64,000 bases of DNA from Halobacillus sp. Nhm2S1 (GCF_019599545.1 NZ_JAIEZV010000004.1:248001-312000), one strand, 5' to 3'; shown: positions 34,277-43,342, counted from the stretch's first letter. The notes: generated by a model not told the origin, from the sequence alone. Numbers and translations are program-made.

Positions 34277-35090
34277 CTTCACCAAACCATTTCTCGGAAA
34301 TCTCAAGGTATGTGCCGTCGTCTTTCATTTCTTGAAGGGCTTCATTGACGGCTTTTACAAGATCTTCATTGCCTTGACGGAATAGCAGACCACTTTGAGA
34401 AGCATCATCTTGACGGGCTGCGATTTTCACAGGGGCATCCTCACGGTTGTTCAAATAATCAAGCACAGACAAACGGTCGTTGACTGTCGCTTCCACTCGC
34501 TTTGTCGCAAGAAGCTGCATGGACTCATTGAATCCTTCCACACTTGTAATTTCTGCTCCATTCTCACGGGCAATGTCTGCATAGTTACTCGTCATGGATT
34601 GGGCAGCATTGACACCTTCCAAATCTTCAAAGCTCTGAATGGACTCGTTATCTTTATGAGTCACAACCACTGCGGAAGATTGAATATAAGGATCAGAGAA
34701 AGAATACTCTTCCTGACGTTCTTCCGTAATCCCAACCTGATTTGCAACCATATCGAAACGTTCAGCATTTAGGCCGGCAAACATGGAATCCCATTTCGTT
34801 TCGTTAAATACAGGTTTGACCCCAAGACGGTCCGCTACCTCACGCGCAATCTCTACGTCAAAACCAGTCAGTTCATCATTTTCATCGTGGAAGGTGTATG
34901 GACGATACGTCCCTTCTGTACCAATCACCAATTCTCCACTTTCTTTAATCTGTTCAAGCAAGGTCTGCTCAGAAGATTCGGACTCATTTTCTTCACCAGA
35001 AGAAGCTTGATCGCCTTCCTCACTGCTTCCGCAAGCAGCCAGCACCATCGCTAACAAACCTATGGATAAAAGCAAAACGAACTTTTTCAT
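34263..35090 (-). CDS. tcyA: Amino-acid (probably cystine) ABC transporter binding lipoprotein
   Basis: A 275-residue solute-binding protein of family 3 with lipobox MVLAACG, then an acidic linker. The domain opens IGTEGTYRPYTFHDENDELTGFDVEIAREVA and continues KWDSMFAGLNAERFDMVANQVG, a pattern shared with the cystine-binding TcyA/FliY proteins. It captures substrate outside the membrane for the permease. First gene of the operon, with a well placed AAGGAGG site and a strong promoter at 35144-35172. The substrate call is moderate in confidence. Confidence 0.88.
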   Translation of the reverse strand: MKKFVLLLSIGLLAMVLAACGSSEEGDQASSGEENESESSEQTLLEQIKESGELVIGTEGTYRPYTFHDENDELTGFDVEIAREVADRLGVKPVFNETKWDSMFAGLNAERFDMVANQVGITEERQEEYSFSDPYIQSSAVVVTHKDNESIQSFEDLEGVNAAQSMTSNYADIARENGAEITSVEGFNESMQLLATKRVEATVNDRLSVLDYLNNREDAPVKIAARQDDASQSGLLFRQGNEDLVKAVNEALQEMKDDGTYLEISEKWFGEDVSK

Positions 35091-35143
35091 TTTAAAATCC
35101 TCCTTAAAACCGAGTAAATTGATATGTTTTAATGACTTTTACG

Positions 35144-35172
35144 ATATTAACGGATAAGGGAGTAGATGTCAA
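35144..35172 (-). promoter_or_regulatory. Sigma-A promoter of the tcyABC-type operon
   Basis: On the minus strand TTGACA (plus 35167-35172) and TAATAT (plus 35144-35149) are 17 bp apart. No recognised sulfur-control element was found in the leader. Confidence 0.85.
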
Positions 35173-35185
35173 CATAAAAATCTTG

Positions 35186-35222
35186 ACATAAAAAACCTGA
35201 CGAATCCTCGCCAGGTTTTCTT
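35186..35222 (-). terminator. Terminator of the DUF3231 gene
   Basis: AAACCTG and CAGGTTT arms enclose a 13-nt loop; the minus-strand stem runs into six T residues. Confidence 0.8.
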
Positions 35223-35224
35223 CA

Positions 35225-36211
35225 TCAATGTTTAATGGTTTGTGGCGGTTCTTCCATCCACCCATGCTTAATCATGATTTTAGCGCCTTCATGGGCATAC
35301 TCGAAGATATCTTTCATAAAGACGGTTAATTTCGCAGGTAAATCATTCCGTAAACTGAACGCTGTTCCTAAAGAATTCCCCCCCAGCGAAAAACTGCAAA
35401 ACAGGCTGACACAATACATCATGATCTTATCCGAAAACGGCGGAAGTTTGGAACTGGTGATATTCCCACCGGCAGTTGATGGGATTTGTATGTCGTTTTG
35501 CAATAAGACTTCACTCATTTCCTTAATCAGGCCTTTCGCTAGTTCTCCACCTCTATAAAAATAATCGCTGGCATCTTTATGGGAGGCGCTTTGAGCGAAT
35601 CCATAAATCATCTGCATCCCCGTAATATTAGACTCAATGGAATGGTGGATGTGGGCAATTTCAACGGTATTTAATGCCCGCTTTCCTTTTAAAGGGTTGA
35701 ACATCCCTAAATAATTCATCCCTTTCGCATGCTCCACCTGCTTTTGGATCGCCACGTAAGGAGCTCTTGGAAGATAGCCTTTGGTCAATAAAAATTGCGT
35801 ACAATCGTCATAGCATTTTTGAGTAATCTGGGTCAGTTCCTGATACAGCAACGTGACATCCGGGCGATACGACATCGTTAAATTCAGTGTGTGCATCCCC
35901 ATGCTGATTTCTTTCACTAAACGTAAAAACATAATGTCAAAACCATTATCGAAAAGCTTTGGGACCCCTGTATTCACATCATCCTTGGTAAAACCGATAG
36001 GAACAGGTACATCATCCTGTTTAAACATGGATTCAATTTTGCCGACATATGGTTGAATGGTTGACCTTAAATTCGTCATGATTTGTTTCGCTTCAGAATC
36101 GTCCGCTTGTTCGATGAAATATTCAAGCATCGTGAGAATCATCGTCTTCTGCTGATAAGTCATCCACAACGTACCAATTTCGGAAGAAGATAAACGAGGG
36201 CTTTCTGGCAT
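35225..36211 (-). CDS. DUF3231 family protein
   Basis: A 328-residue protein made of two similar four-helix halves, each opening with a Leu/Ser-rich 'SSSEIGTLW' or 'LKGKRALNTVEIAHIHHSIESN' element. This duplication is typical of DUF3231 proteins of spore formers (YndN-like ferritin-type helical bundles). The function is unknown; links to sporulation or coat are suspected for the family. Start at the ATG at 36211, seven bases after GGAGGAG; the frame to 36238 lacks a site. Its own terminator follows. Confidence 0.85.
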   Translation of the reverse strand: MPESPRLSSSEIGTLWMTYQQKTMILTMLEYFIEQADDSEAKQIMTNLRSTIQPYVGKIESMFKQDDVPVPIGFTKDDVNTGVPKLFDNGFDIMFLRLVKEISMGMHTLNLTMSYRPDVTLLYQELTQITQKCYDDCTQFLLTKGYLPRAPYVAIQKQVEHAKGMNYLGMFNPLKGKRALNTVEIAHIHHSIESNITGMQMIYGFAQSASHKDASDYFYRGGELAKGLIKEMSEVLLQNDIQIPSTAGGNITSSKLPPFSDKIMMYCVSLFCSFSLGGNSLGTAFSLRNDLPAKLTVFMKDIFEYAHEGAKIMIKHGWMEEPPQTIKH

Positions 36212-36380
36212 TTTGAACTCCTCCAATTTGGATTGCATTCAGTCATTCACTGCAATATCCGTGCTTTTTCCTTAGTCTTATCAAACTGGTTCGTTTCATT
36301 CATCAATAAGGGTGAAAAGTAAGTCATAGGGGAAGGATTCTTGGAGAAAGTAAGAAGGAACCAACAGGAGGAGGATGAAA

Positions 36381-36554
36381 ATGAGTAAAAACAGCGAAAG
36401 CAGAAAGAAAAACAATCCAAAAGGCAGAGACCGTGGATCTGCCAATCAGAAGCTTCAAGCAGCTCTTGAGGGACGCAACAAAGAAGATGACCACTTATCC
36501 GCTGCTTATATGAACAACAATACCGCTGCGGTTGATGTAACCGAAGAACAGTAG
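36381..36554 (+). CDS. Small hydrophilic protein, possibly spore-related
   Basis: A 57-residue, highly charged protein beginning MSKNSESRKKNNPKGRDRG. The start has an excellent site (AGGAGGAGG, then five bases). The gene ends 82 bp before a strong terminator. I do not recognise the family. The Asn/Gln/Lys-rich, Cys- and Trp-free make-up resembles small spore proteins of Bacillaceae, and the next gene on the other strand looks like one too. Confidence 0.6.
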   Translation: MSKNSESRKKNNPKGRDRGSANQKLQAALEGRNKEDDHLSAAYMNNNTAAVDVTEEQ

Positions 36555-36636
36555 CTAAGGACGCTGGTGCTGGATGTCGCTCCATTAGGACATCTTTCCA
36601 CTCCTTGACCTATAATTCATTCCTAGATAGACGTAG

Positions 36637-36667
36637 AGGCCTGCCCATCACCGGGCAGGCCTTTATT
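36637..36667 (+). terminator. Rho-independent terminator
   Basis: AGGCCTGCCC (36637-36646) pairs with GGGCAGGCCT (36653-36662), followed by TTATTT. Confidence 0.9.
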
Positions 36668-36672
36668 TACCA

Positions 36673-36816
36673 TCATTTTTGAATTGGTTTGCGAGCGAGC
36701 TTTTCTTTAACCTGATTGTAGGAGAGCCCCGATTGTTCATTGCGGCGCTTCACTTCACTCACATTCGTTCCGGAGTTTGCAAATACATCTTTTCCAGGAT
36801 TATTCGAATGTTTCAT
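36673..36816 (-). CDS. Small acid-soluble spore protein-like (gamma-type-like)
   Basis: A 47-residue protein beginning MKHSNNPGKDVFANSGTN and continuing VSEVKRRNEQSGLSYNQV. The TNVxEVKRxNxQS pattern resembles the repeat of gamma-type small acid-soluble spore proteins. The start at 36816 has a very strong AGGAGGTG site. It begins 43 bp after the stop of yuiD on the same strand and may be co-transcribed. In spores such proteins are an amino-acid store used at germination. The family call is tentative because the protein is shorter than standard SspE. Confidence 0.6.
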   Translation of the reverse strand: MKHSNNPGKDVFANSGTNVSEVKRRNEQSGLSYNQVKEKLARKPIQK

Positions 36817-36859
36817 CCGAATCACCTCCTGGTCTTACTTTTCGCACGATTGCTTTTTA

Positions 36860-37324
36860 TTATCCTTCGAGCTTTGCAGAAAAATATCCAAGAGCGACAC
36901 CTAAAAGGGCTCCGCCCAGCACTTCAATCGGCTGATGACCGAGAAGCTCTTTCAATTCTTTATCACGCTCGACAAATTCCGAACTTGGAAAATCGCTAGA
37001 AATCGCGGCAAAGTTATCTTCAAGGTCATTGACCAGTTGAGCGATTTCTCCTGTATGTCTTCGGATTCCTTGAGCATCATACATGACGATGACACCGAAG
37101 ATCGTCGCTAGCGCGGTTTCTGTATGACGCGACCCTTTGTTGGCAGCGATATATGTCGCAAGCGCTGACACACCAGCCGAATGGGAACTCGGTTGGCCGC
37201 CTGTGGTGGCAATCTGCTTCAGATCCCATTCCCCGGTCACTTTTTTATGAGTGAAAATTTTTAAGGCTTGCGCGATTCCAATTGCCGATAGGGCTGTAAT
37301 AACCCCTCGATTCATCTTCTCCAT
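36860..37324 (-). CDS. yuiD: Divergent PAP2 / DUF212 membrane protein (YuiD)
   Basis: A 154-residue protein of the DUF212 family (acid phosphatase/vanadium haloperoxidase related). It carries GGQPSSHSAGVSALAT and VMYDAQGIRRHTGE, the two hallmark motifs, and several membrane segments. It starts at the ATG at 37324 after GGAGGG. Family members are thought to be membrane phosphatases, but none is well characterised in Bacillus. It may share a transcript with the small spore-type gene downstream. Confidence 0.92.
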   Translation of the reverse strand: MEKMNRGVITALSAIGIAQALKIFTHKKVTGEWDLKQIATTGGQPSSHSAGVSALATYIAANKGSRHTETALATIFGVIVMYDAQGIRRHTGEIAQLVNDLEDNFAAISSDFPSSEFVERDKELKELLGHQPIEVLGGALLGVALGYFSAKLEG

Positions 37325-37440
37325 TATTGACCCTCCAGTTCATGAACATCTATATATGTTCATACCCTCTGTGTTTGGTTTTATTCAGCACGATGTAAGA
37401 AACATAGAGAGCGCTTTTCCTTATCCGCATGTTTTAAAAA

Positions 37441-37475
37441 TAAAAAACTGACAGGCGAGATGCGACCTGTCAGTC
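37441..37475 (-). terminator. Terminator of cwlJ
   Basis: ACTGACAGG (37447-37455) pairs with CCTGTCAGT (37466-37474); the minus-strand stem ends in TTTTTTA. Confidence 0.88.
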
Positions 37476-37485
37476 TTATTCATGA

Positions 37486-37914
37486 TTAGAATGAATTGTA
37501 AATTTCATCACATTCACCCGAGGCAGGCTCATAAAAACAGTGGGATTTGTATCTTCCGACCTGACTCTGCCCATACCACGTCGGCGGGCAATCTCCGTCC
37601 GGCCTAAAGTACCATAAACTGTACTTTGCCGGCCAGCTCCTGTACCCCTTCACGTTCCTACGTGCCAGACGTCTCTCACTGTCCCGTGCCCTTCGGTAAT
37701 ACATTCCGTGTTGTAGCGCTTCAAATGCTTTCGGCTGGTTGATGACCTCAGGCAGGGTATTCACCCCTTTGAAGTCCGAACAATTCACCCTGGCCCGATT
37801 TACTGTGACAGCACCTACGTGCAGCATTCCTTGCTTCCCTTCTCCAACAGCCTCCGCTCGCAGCAATCGTGCCAACATGTCGATATGTTTGCTTGGAGCT
37901 TTAATAACAGCCAT
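37486..37914 (-). CDS. cwlJ: Spore cortex-lytic cell wall hydrolase CwlJ
   Basis: A 142-residue hydrolase_2 family enzyme, exactly the length of B. subtilis CwlJ. It has the LLRAEAVGEGKQGMLHVGAVTVNRA opening with the catalytic Glu, then VINQPKAFEAL, and the Trp-rich SLWYFRPDGDCPPTWYGQSQVGRYKSHCFY end. There is no signal peptide, as expected for an enzyme put into the spore coat from the mother cell. It degrades muramic-lactam cortex during germination, downstream of receptors such as the one at 2990-6593. Its usual partner gerQ is not in the window. Expression is probably sigma-E dependent. Confidence 0.94.
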   Translation of the reverse strand: MAVIKAPSKHIDMLARLLRAEAVGEGKQGMLHVGAVTVNRARVNCSDFKGVNTLPEVINQPKAFEALQHGMYYRRARDSERRLARRNVKGYRSWPAKYSLWYFRPDGDCPPTWYGQSQVGRYKSHCFYEPASGECDEIYNSF

Positions 37915-37985
37915 GTGGTCGCCCCCTTTTTGCTCACTCTTCTATAATCTATTCAAAAAAAGAGAGCGCATGAAAAAAGAAGGGA

Positions 37986-38681
37986 TTATGACAACATCTG
38001 CCTCCTGCGTTGATGCCATAGCGTCACTTCAAGAGCAGTAAGGCACAGAAGAAGCCAGGCTAAACCAAACAAATAACCTGCAACGACATCTGTGAAGAAA
38101 TGAACCCCTAAATAAACACGGCTGATACCGATCAAGATTGCGATGAGTGCCAAAACGACATTGATGGTCCACTTCCACTTAGGTTCAAGTTTGCTGATGG
38201 CGAAAAGATAAATAATGAAACCATAAAAAACGAGCGCGCCCGATGCATGGCCACTTGGAAAACTGGAAGTCGCACCATGATAATCGCCTTTGAACGTTGG
38301 TCGATCCCGACTGGAGAACGATTTCAATCCTGCCGTGAGACCACTGACTCCTCCCATGGCAAGAATGAAATATACACCTACCCAGCGACTGAATGGCGAA
38401 AAGAACAACAAATAGACAGCGAGAATTAAGGAGACAATCACCATGAAAATAACAGATCCCGCCTTAGAAATCCCCTTGGCTAGTGGTTCCGCTCCACCAA
38501 ACGCAGTCGCCCTCACAAGATCGAAAGCCTGCTGATCAATGGCGAACTTCTCTTTCTGCAAAATGCTGTTGGTCAAATCAATGAAATAATAAATGCTGAT
38601 TCCAAGCGAAAGGAATCCAACCAGAATAAGTAGTACAGATGTGATCGATAAATCTGATATTTTCGTTCCAGAAAAGAGCAT
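37986..38681 (-). CDS. PAP2 family membrane phosphatase
   Basis: A 231-residue polytopic protein with the three phosphatase motifs: KSFSSRDRP, PSGHASG and SRVYLGVHFFTDVVAGY. The active-site Arg, Ser-Gly-His and His-Asp are all present, so it should dephosphorylate lipid substrates (undecaprenyl-PP or phosphatidic acid type) on the outer face. Six or so membrane helices are seen. It may be a long member of the YodM/BcrC-like group. It is monocistronic with the ATG at 38681 behind GAAGGTG. Confidence 0.9.
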   Translation of the reverse strand: MLFSGTKISDLSITSVLLILVGFLSLGISIYYFIDLTNSILQKEKFAIDQQAFDLVRATAFGGAEPLAKGISKAGSVIFMVIVSLILAVYLLFFSPFSRWVGVYFILAMGGVSGLTAGLKSFSSRDRPTFKGDYHGATSSFPSGHASGALVFYGFIIYLFAISKLEPKWKWTINVVLALIAILIGISRVYLGVHFFTDVVAGYLFGLAWLLLCLTALEVTLWHQRRRQMLS

Positions 38682-38828
38682 ACCTTCTTCACCTTCTTTT
38701 TCGTTCGTGATAAACCATTCCCTTGCCTGCTGAAAATAAACAGCCCATCATTGAATTTCTTTCTCGATCGGCATCGCGCTACGGAGAGATCGGTTCGCAC
38801 GCTGGAAGTCAGGGTCACATTAAGTAGA

Positions 38829-38861
38829 AAAAAAGGAACTCCCTAACAAGGAAGCTCCCAT
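38829..38861 (-). terminator. Terminator of the M14 carboxypeptidase gene
   Basis: On the minus strand GGAGCTTCC and GGGAGTTCC arms pair with two G-T wobbles and run into a T-stretch. Confidence 0.75.
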
Positions 38862-38865
38862 CACA

Positions 38866-39921
38866 TTATTCTCCATCATAGTTGCTTTCCGGCAGTGTAT
38901 CCCAAAAGGATGGATCTGCCGATTCAAGTGAACCATCCGCTAAAGCATTCAGTGTGGCTTTCATGGCTGTGACCGCTTGCTGAATCAGATATCCATTGCT
39001 CTTTTGACCAAGGACATAGTCTTCACGGTAATGATCGGCCATGCCACGCATTTCGAATAGCAGGGTAGAGATCCCATATTCGGCGGCTAGCCCATTACGG
39101 CTGATCGTTTGTGCCGTTCCACCAGGATATTTGGAAAGAAGACCATACCCTTTGGATTCTACGGCGTCATAAACGACAGCACCCAATTTCTTAGACTGTT
39201 CACGGACCCCTTCATCCACTTCTCCATTAGTCGGATACAAAATAGAGCCAGAAACAAGCTCACCCGTATCCCCGAGCGTTGTTTGCGTTCCCTGATGGTG
39301 TAAATCGATCATATAGTCAGGGCTGTATTTTTGCAGTACTTCCTCATGTAAAGCCTTCGTTTCAGGCTGCTCACGGTCGACGTGGTCACGGTTCAAGTCT
39401 ACACCATTCGCATTGTAGCGCGTATGTGTGCCTGATACGTAATCATCCAAAGAGAAGTTCACATCCCCTTCCGCTCCATCTACATTCAACCTCGGGGCAA
39501 TGAGAACATTTACATTTTCAAGAATGTTTTCTACGCTCTTGCCATTAGAGGTCAAATATTTGATGACTTCCAACGCACCTTCTGTCGTCAGGGTTTCATT
39601 CCCATGCTGCTGGGTAAGGAAAAGGACAGTAGGCTTGTCGTCATCCATGGTCCCGAACTTCGCTAAATATAAATCTCTTCCCTTAACGGACTGTCCATAG
39701 ACTTCAAGCTCAAGCGCATCTGAACGCTGGTCCAGCTTATGTAAGAAATCAGTCATCTCTTCATAAGAATGGAGGCGTTCATTTTTTATGGTTTCATTAC
39801 CATTGTAATTCGGTCCATTCGGTCCGTTCTCTCCAGCCAAAACGGTGCCACTTCCTGGAATCAATCCACCTGTTGTCAAAAGTGCTCCTGTTACAGCTAC
39901 TGTTAATAGTTTCTTCTTCAT
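38866..39921 (-). CDS. Secreted M14 zinc carboxypeptidase
   Basis: A 351-residue exported enzyme starting at the ATG at 39921 after GGGAGGAA. A signal peptide ends near SGTVLAGE. The M14 site is complete: QQHGNE (His and Glu ligands), LNRDH region with Asn-Arg substrate residues, DLHHQG (third zinc ligand) and FEMRG with the catalytic Glu. It should trim C-terminal residues from peptides outside the cell. The domain ends without a wall anchor. An untypical upstream leader of over 400 bases separates it from the next gene. Confidence 0.92.
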   Translation of the reverse strand: MKKKLLTVAVTGALLTTGGLIPGSGTVLAGENGPNGPNYNGNETIKNERLHSYEEMTDFLHKLDQRSDALELEVYGQSVKGRDLYLAKFGTMDDDKPTVLFLTQQHGNETLTTEGALEVIKYLTSNGKSVENILENVNVLIAPRLNVDGAEGDVNFSLDDYVSGTHTRYNANGVDLNRDHVDREQPETKALHEEVLQKYSPDYMIDLHHQGTQTTLGDTGELVSGSILYPTNGEVDEGVREQSKKLGAVVYDAVESKGYGLLSKYPGGTAQTISRNGLAAEYGISTLLFEMRGMADHYREDYVLGQKSNGYLIQQAVTAMKATLNALADGSLESADPSFWDTLPESNYDGE

Positions 39922-40367
39922 CAAATTCCTCCCAATTTGTAGGTTATTTACCAAATACTTCATTCTTTCAGCAAAAACCTGCTTGAGTAGACAAAATGAA
40001 CAGAAGTGACTAACTGTTTTTAGGATGAAGTCCCAAATGTATACATTCCGAACTAGGACCTCCCACCTCTTTCAAATAAAAAAAAGAATCAGACTCATCC
40101 GGTAAGACGCCTGATCCTTTCTTTACTTATTATTCATAGAGTATCCCAATTCCCTTGCAATAGACGTTACAAGGAATAACGACCAATGGGCTGTTTCCAA
40201 TGTTTTCTCATACTTTTCTCACAACATTCCGTTAGCTATATGTTATCCTTGTATGCACTATGAATGATAGTAAGAGCAGTCCATTGTTATAGATTTGGAA
40301 ATCTTTCTTCTATTATGAACGACAAGGTTCTATATAGACTGATGAATGAGACATCGGAGGAGCTAAC
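39922..40367. other. Intergenic region with an orphan minus-strand terminator
   Basis: Nothing recognisable codes here, but a hairpin with a long U-run points to an unlisted minus-strand transcript. A 25-codon minus frame (40123-40200, TTG start, ending LFLVTSIARELGYSMNNK) lies just before the hairpin, but it has no convincing ribosome binding site. A small regulatory RNA is equally possible. A good promoter for the plus-strand SDR gene was not found; TATTAT at 40311 is too far from TTGTTA at 40284. Confidence 0.4.
40076..40115 (-). terminator. Orphan terminator
   Basis: GCCTGAT (40109-40115) and ATCAGAC (40088-40094) pair; on minus the stem is followed by TTCTTTTTTTTATTT. No annotated minus gene ends here. 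Confidence 0.7.
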
Positions 40368-41426
40368 ATGAATATTTTGATTACAGGAGCTACAGGTTTT
40401 CTGGGAAAACAACTAGCATTGAAACTGCTGAGAGAGGGTCATAACGTATATGCCTTAGTAAGAAGCCTGCGGAAAGCGGAAAACCTTAAGTGTGAAATTC
40501 CGTCAGACGCCAAAGGAAACCTTCACATCATCGAAGGCGATCTATCTCTTAAAAATGCGGGGGTCAGCGAAGAGCGACTCCAGGATTTGAGAGAGGAGAT
40601 TAACACGGTTTACCACAGCGCAGCCTTCCTATCTTTTGATGAAAATGAACGGGAGAAAACTTTCAGAGTCAATGTGGATGGAACAAAGAATGTTCTTCAT
40701 CTGGCGAAGGAAATAGAGGCCGCCAACTTTTATTATGTAAGCACTGCGTACACGCTTGGAATGAAACGCCACGCCTCTGAGGAATTACACGAAAAAGAGC
40801 AGACATTTGTGAACGCTTATGAAGAAAGCAAATGTCACGCTGAACACCTTGTACTAAGCTATAATCATGAGTTAAATATAAAAATCTTCCGCCCATCCAT
40901 CATTATCGGTGATTCGGAAACCGGGGAAGCGGACACAAGTTTCGCTTTATATGGAGTCATTCGTGGCCTTGAGATTCTTAAGAAACGGACGGAACGGAAA
41001 AAGGAACTTCAAAACCAAACGTTCAAGTTTCTATGTACAGGAGAGACGAGTCAAAACTTCGTCCCTGTCGACTATGTGGTAGATGTACTTACCGCATCTC
41101 TTAGAACAGATCACTCAAAAGCCATCTATCACATTACCAATCCTCATCCCCCGACGAATCGTTTGTTATTTGAAATGATCAAGGAGAAACTTGACTTTCA
41201 CAATATCGAAATGGTCCCTTCCGATTACGACGGGGAATTAACGAAGGAAGAACAGGTATTCAATGCTCCGATGAGCGTCTTCCGTCCTTATTGGAATAAA
41301 AACATTCGCTTCGATGATACAAACACCCGGGAACTTCTTCATAAGAATGGCATGAATCATTTGAATATGGACAAGGCGATGATCGAAAGGATCCTTTACG
41401 GAAATAGGACGCCGGTCAAGCCATAA
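40368..41426 (+). CDS. Extended SDR / thioester-reductase-like oxidoreductase
   Basis: A 352-residue extended short-chain dehydrogenase. It opens with the NAD(P)-binding GATGFLG motif (7-13), and has VYHSAA, the STAYT serine and the YEESK catalytic Tyr-Lys pair, then FRPSIIIGDS. The layout follows the male-sterility/thioester-reductase group, which reduces fatty-acyl-type substrates or acts as nucleotide-sugar reductase. The substrate is not known. It has a CGGAGGAG site and ends at a terminator before the S9 peptidase gene, which is a separate unit. Confidence 0.88.
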   Translation: MNILITGATGFLGKQLALKLLREGHNVYALVRSLRKAENLKCEIPSDAKGNLHIIEGDLSLKNAGVSEERLQDLREEINTVYHSAAFLSFDENEREKTFRVNVDGTKNVLHLAKEIEAANFYYVSTAYTLGMKRHASEELHEKEQTFVNAYEESKCHAEHLVLSYNHELNIKIFRPSIIIGDSETGEADTSFALYGVIRGLEILKKRTERKKELQNQTFKFLCTGETSQNFVPVDYVVDVLTASLRTDHSKAIYHITNPHPPTNRLLFEMIKEKLDFHNIEMVPSDYDGELTKEEQVFNAPMSVFRPYWNKNIRFDDTNTRELLHKNGMNHLNMDKAMIERILYGNRTPVKP

Positions 41427-41430
41427 AACC

Positions 41431-41470
41431 AAAAGGACCGAAGAGGCGATTGCTTTTCTTCGGTCCTTTT
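41431..41470 (+). terminator. Terminator of the SDR gene
   Basis: AAAGGACCGAAGA and TCTTCGGTCCTTT pair across a loop of about ten bases, followed by T residues. Confidence 0.88.
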
Positions 41471-41548
41471 TACTAAGAAAAAAGGGATATTCAGGAAATG
41501 ATCGAATGGTATAAAAGGGACATTTCAAAAAACCAGGAGGAATCAATC

Positions 41549-43333
41549 ATGTTAAACTTCCCGCAACCCGATGTGGAACAATTTTTTCAAACCTATGGAA
41601 TAGAGACGTTCGCTGTAAGTCCGGATGAATCCCAGCTTGTCTTCAGTACAAACTTGAATGGCAAATACAATTTATGGGCGATGGACCTGCCGAATACATT
41701 TCCCTATCCACTAACTTTCCATAATCAGAGCTGTGAGCACATCACCTACGACCCTAAAGGGGAATTCGTCCTTGCCGTTGTAGATGAAGATGGTGATGAG
41801 AATGGCCAGATCTATGCCGTCCCGCCTCAAGGAGGAACCCTTCAACCTGTTAGGAAAAAAGAAGGCGCACGCCACATCCTCCCCTTTCTATCGGAAAACG
41901 GAAAGCACCTTTACTATACGTCAACAAAAGACGACGAGACGTTCATGAAAGGCTACCGCTATAACATAGACACCGATGAGGAAGAAGTCATCATCCACGG
42001 TGAAGAAGGAATGACGATTCTCATCGACAAAAGCCCCGAGGAAAAAAGCCTCCTCTATATGAAAAGTTTTTCGAATACATACCAGTTGTTTTATGTAAAA
42101 ACAGAAGAGGAAGACCTTCTTCTTACCCCTTCACCTGAGCCGCAACACACGGTGTCCGAAGCAGTTTTTGTTTCCGAACAGGAAATTTACCTGCTCACCA
42201 ATTACGAAAGTGACTTTTCCTATCTTGCCCGCTTCAATCTTGAAACGAAGGATTTTGAAAAAGTCGTTCATATGGAGGCAGAGGATTTCAAGCAACTGAA
42301 GTATGATCAGACCACGGATTCGCTGTATATCATCAGTGAAAAAGGTGTACGCGACAACCTCTATCGCTTTAAGCGAGTTGAGGAGCAACTACAACAGCTC
42401 GATTCTCCCGTCGGGGTGATCGATCAATTAGTCATTGCTGAGTCTGGAACGGTCTACCTTCGCGGTGACTCTGAGACTGTACCTTCCAATCTATTTAAAC
42501 AGACGGAAAAGGGCTGGGAACCGCTGACGAAATACGGAGTCCCAGGTGTAAAAGATGAGTATTTGATAAGGCCAGATTATGTCACTTATCAATCTTTTGA
42601 CGGCTTGGAAATTGAAGCTCTTCTCTACCGTCCCAAACCTGAAAAAGATAACGGTCATATGATTCTTTGGCCGCATGGGGGGCCACAAGCTGCGGAGCGC
42701 GCTTCCTTCCGCTCTCTTTTTCTGTTTCTCGTCCATGAAGGATACAGCCTGTTTGCCCCTAACTTCCGAGGATCGACGGGATATGGTCAGGAATTCGCAA
42801 AAATGATTGAAGGCGACTGGGGTCATGCTCCCAGGCTCGATAATGTCGCTGGTCTCGACTGGCTGATTGAGGAAGGGTACGCATCGAAGGATCAGATTCT
42901 GTTGATGGGCGGAAGCTACGGAGGTTACATGGCGCTTCTGCTTCATGGCAGGCATCCGGAATATTTCAAAGTGGTCGTCGATATTTTCGGCCCATGCAAC
43001 CTGTTCAGCTTCATTGACTCCGTTCCTGAACATTGGAAGCCGGCCATCGCACAGTTTGTCGGTGACCCTGAAAAGGATAAGGAAAAGCTACAAGAAGACT
43101 CTCCGATCAACTACCTTGATTCGATGACAAAACCGATGCTCGTCATCCAGGGCGCAAAGGACCCACGCGTAGTCAAAGCGGAATCCGACCAAGTGGTTGA
43201 AGCTTTGAAAAAGAAAGGTAGAGATGTGGAATATATTGTCCTTGAGGATGAAGGACATGGTTTTTCCAAGAAAGAGAATGAAATTTATGTGTACAGGAAA
43301 GTCCTCGACTTCCTGCACCGACACACTCAATAG
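41549..43333 (+). CDS. S9 family prolyl oligopeptidase / acylaminoacyl-peptidase
   Basis: A 594-residue cytoplasmic peptidase starting at the ATG at 41549 after CAGGAGG. The N-terminal part is a WD40/TolB-like beta-propeller (SPDESQLVFSTNLNGKYNLW and similar blades). The C-terminal alpha/beta-hydrolase has GGSYGGYM with Ser456, the aspartate in GAKDPRV (about 538) and the histidine in DEGHGFS (about 570). This is the acylaminoacyl-peptidase type of S9, which releases blocked or small N-terminal residues. It ends at a bidirectional terminator. Confidence 0.92.
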   Translation: MLNFPQPDVEQFFQTYGIETFAVSPDESQLVFSTNLNGKYNLWAMDLPNTFPYPLTFHNQSCEHITYDPKGEFVLAVVDEDGDENGQIYAVPPQGGTLQPVRKKEGARHILPFLSENGKHLYYTSTKDDETFMKGYRYNIDTDEEEVIIHGEEGMTILIDKSPEEKSLLYMKSFSNTYQLFYVKTEEEDLLLTPSPEPQHTVSEAVFVSEQEIYLLTNYESDFSYLARFNLETKDFEKVVHMEAEDFKQLKYDQTTDSLYIISEKGVRDNLYRFKRVEEQLQQLDSPVGVIDQLVIAESGTVYLRGDSETVPSNLFKQTEKGWEPLTKYGVPGVKDEYLIRPDYVTYQSFDGLEIEALLYRPKPEKDNGHMILWPHGGPQAAERASFRSLFLFLVHEGYSLFAPNFRGSTGYGQEFAKMIEGDWGHAPRLDNVAGLDWLIEEGYASKDQILLMGGSYGGYMALLLHGRHPEYFKVVVDIFGPCNLFSFIDSVPEHWKPAIAQFVGDPEKDKEKLQEDSPINYLDSMTKPMLVIQGAKDPRVVKAESDQVVEALKKKGRDVEYIVLEDEGHGFSKKENEIYVYRKVLDFLHRHTQ

Positions 43334-43342
43334 AAGCGAAAA

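Noticed and set aside
40051-40110. Short plus-strand frame starting MYTFRTRTSHLF
   Set aside because: It has no ribosome binding site and runs through the minus-strand terminator.
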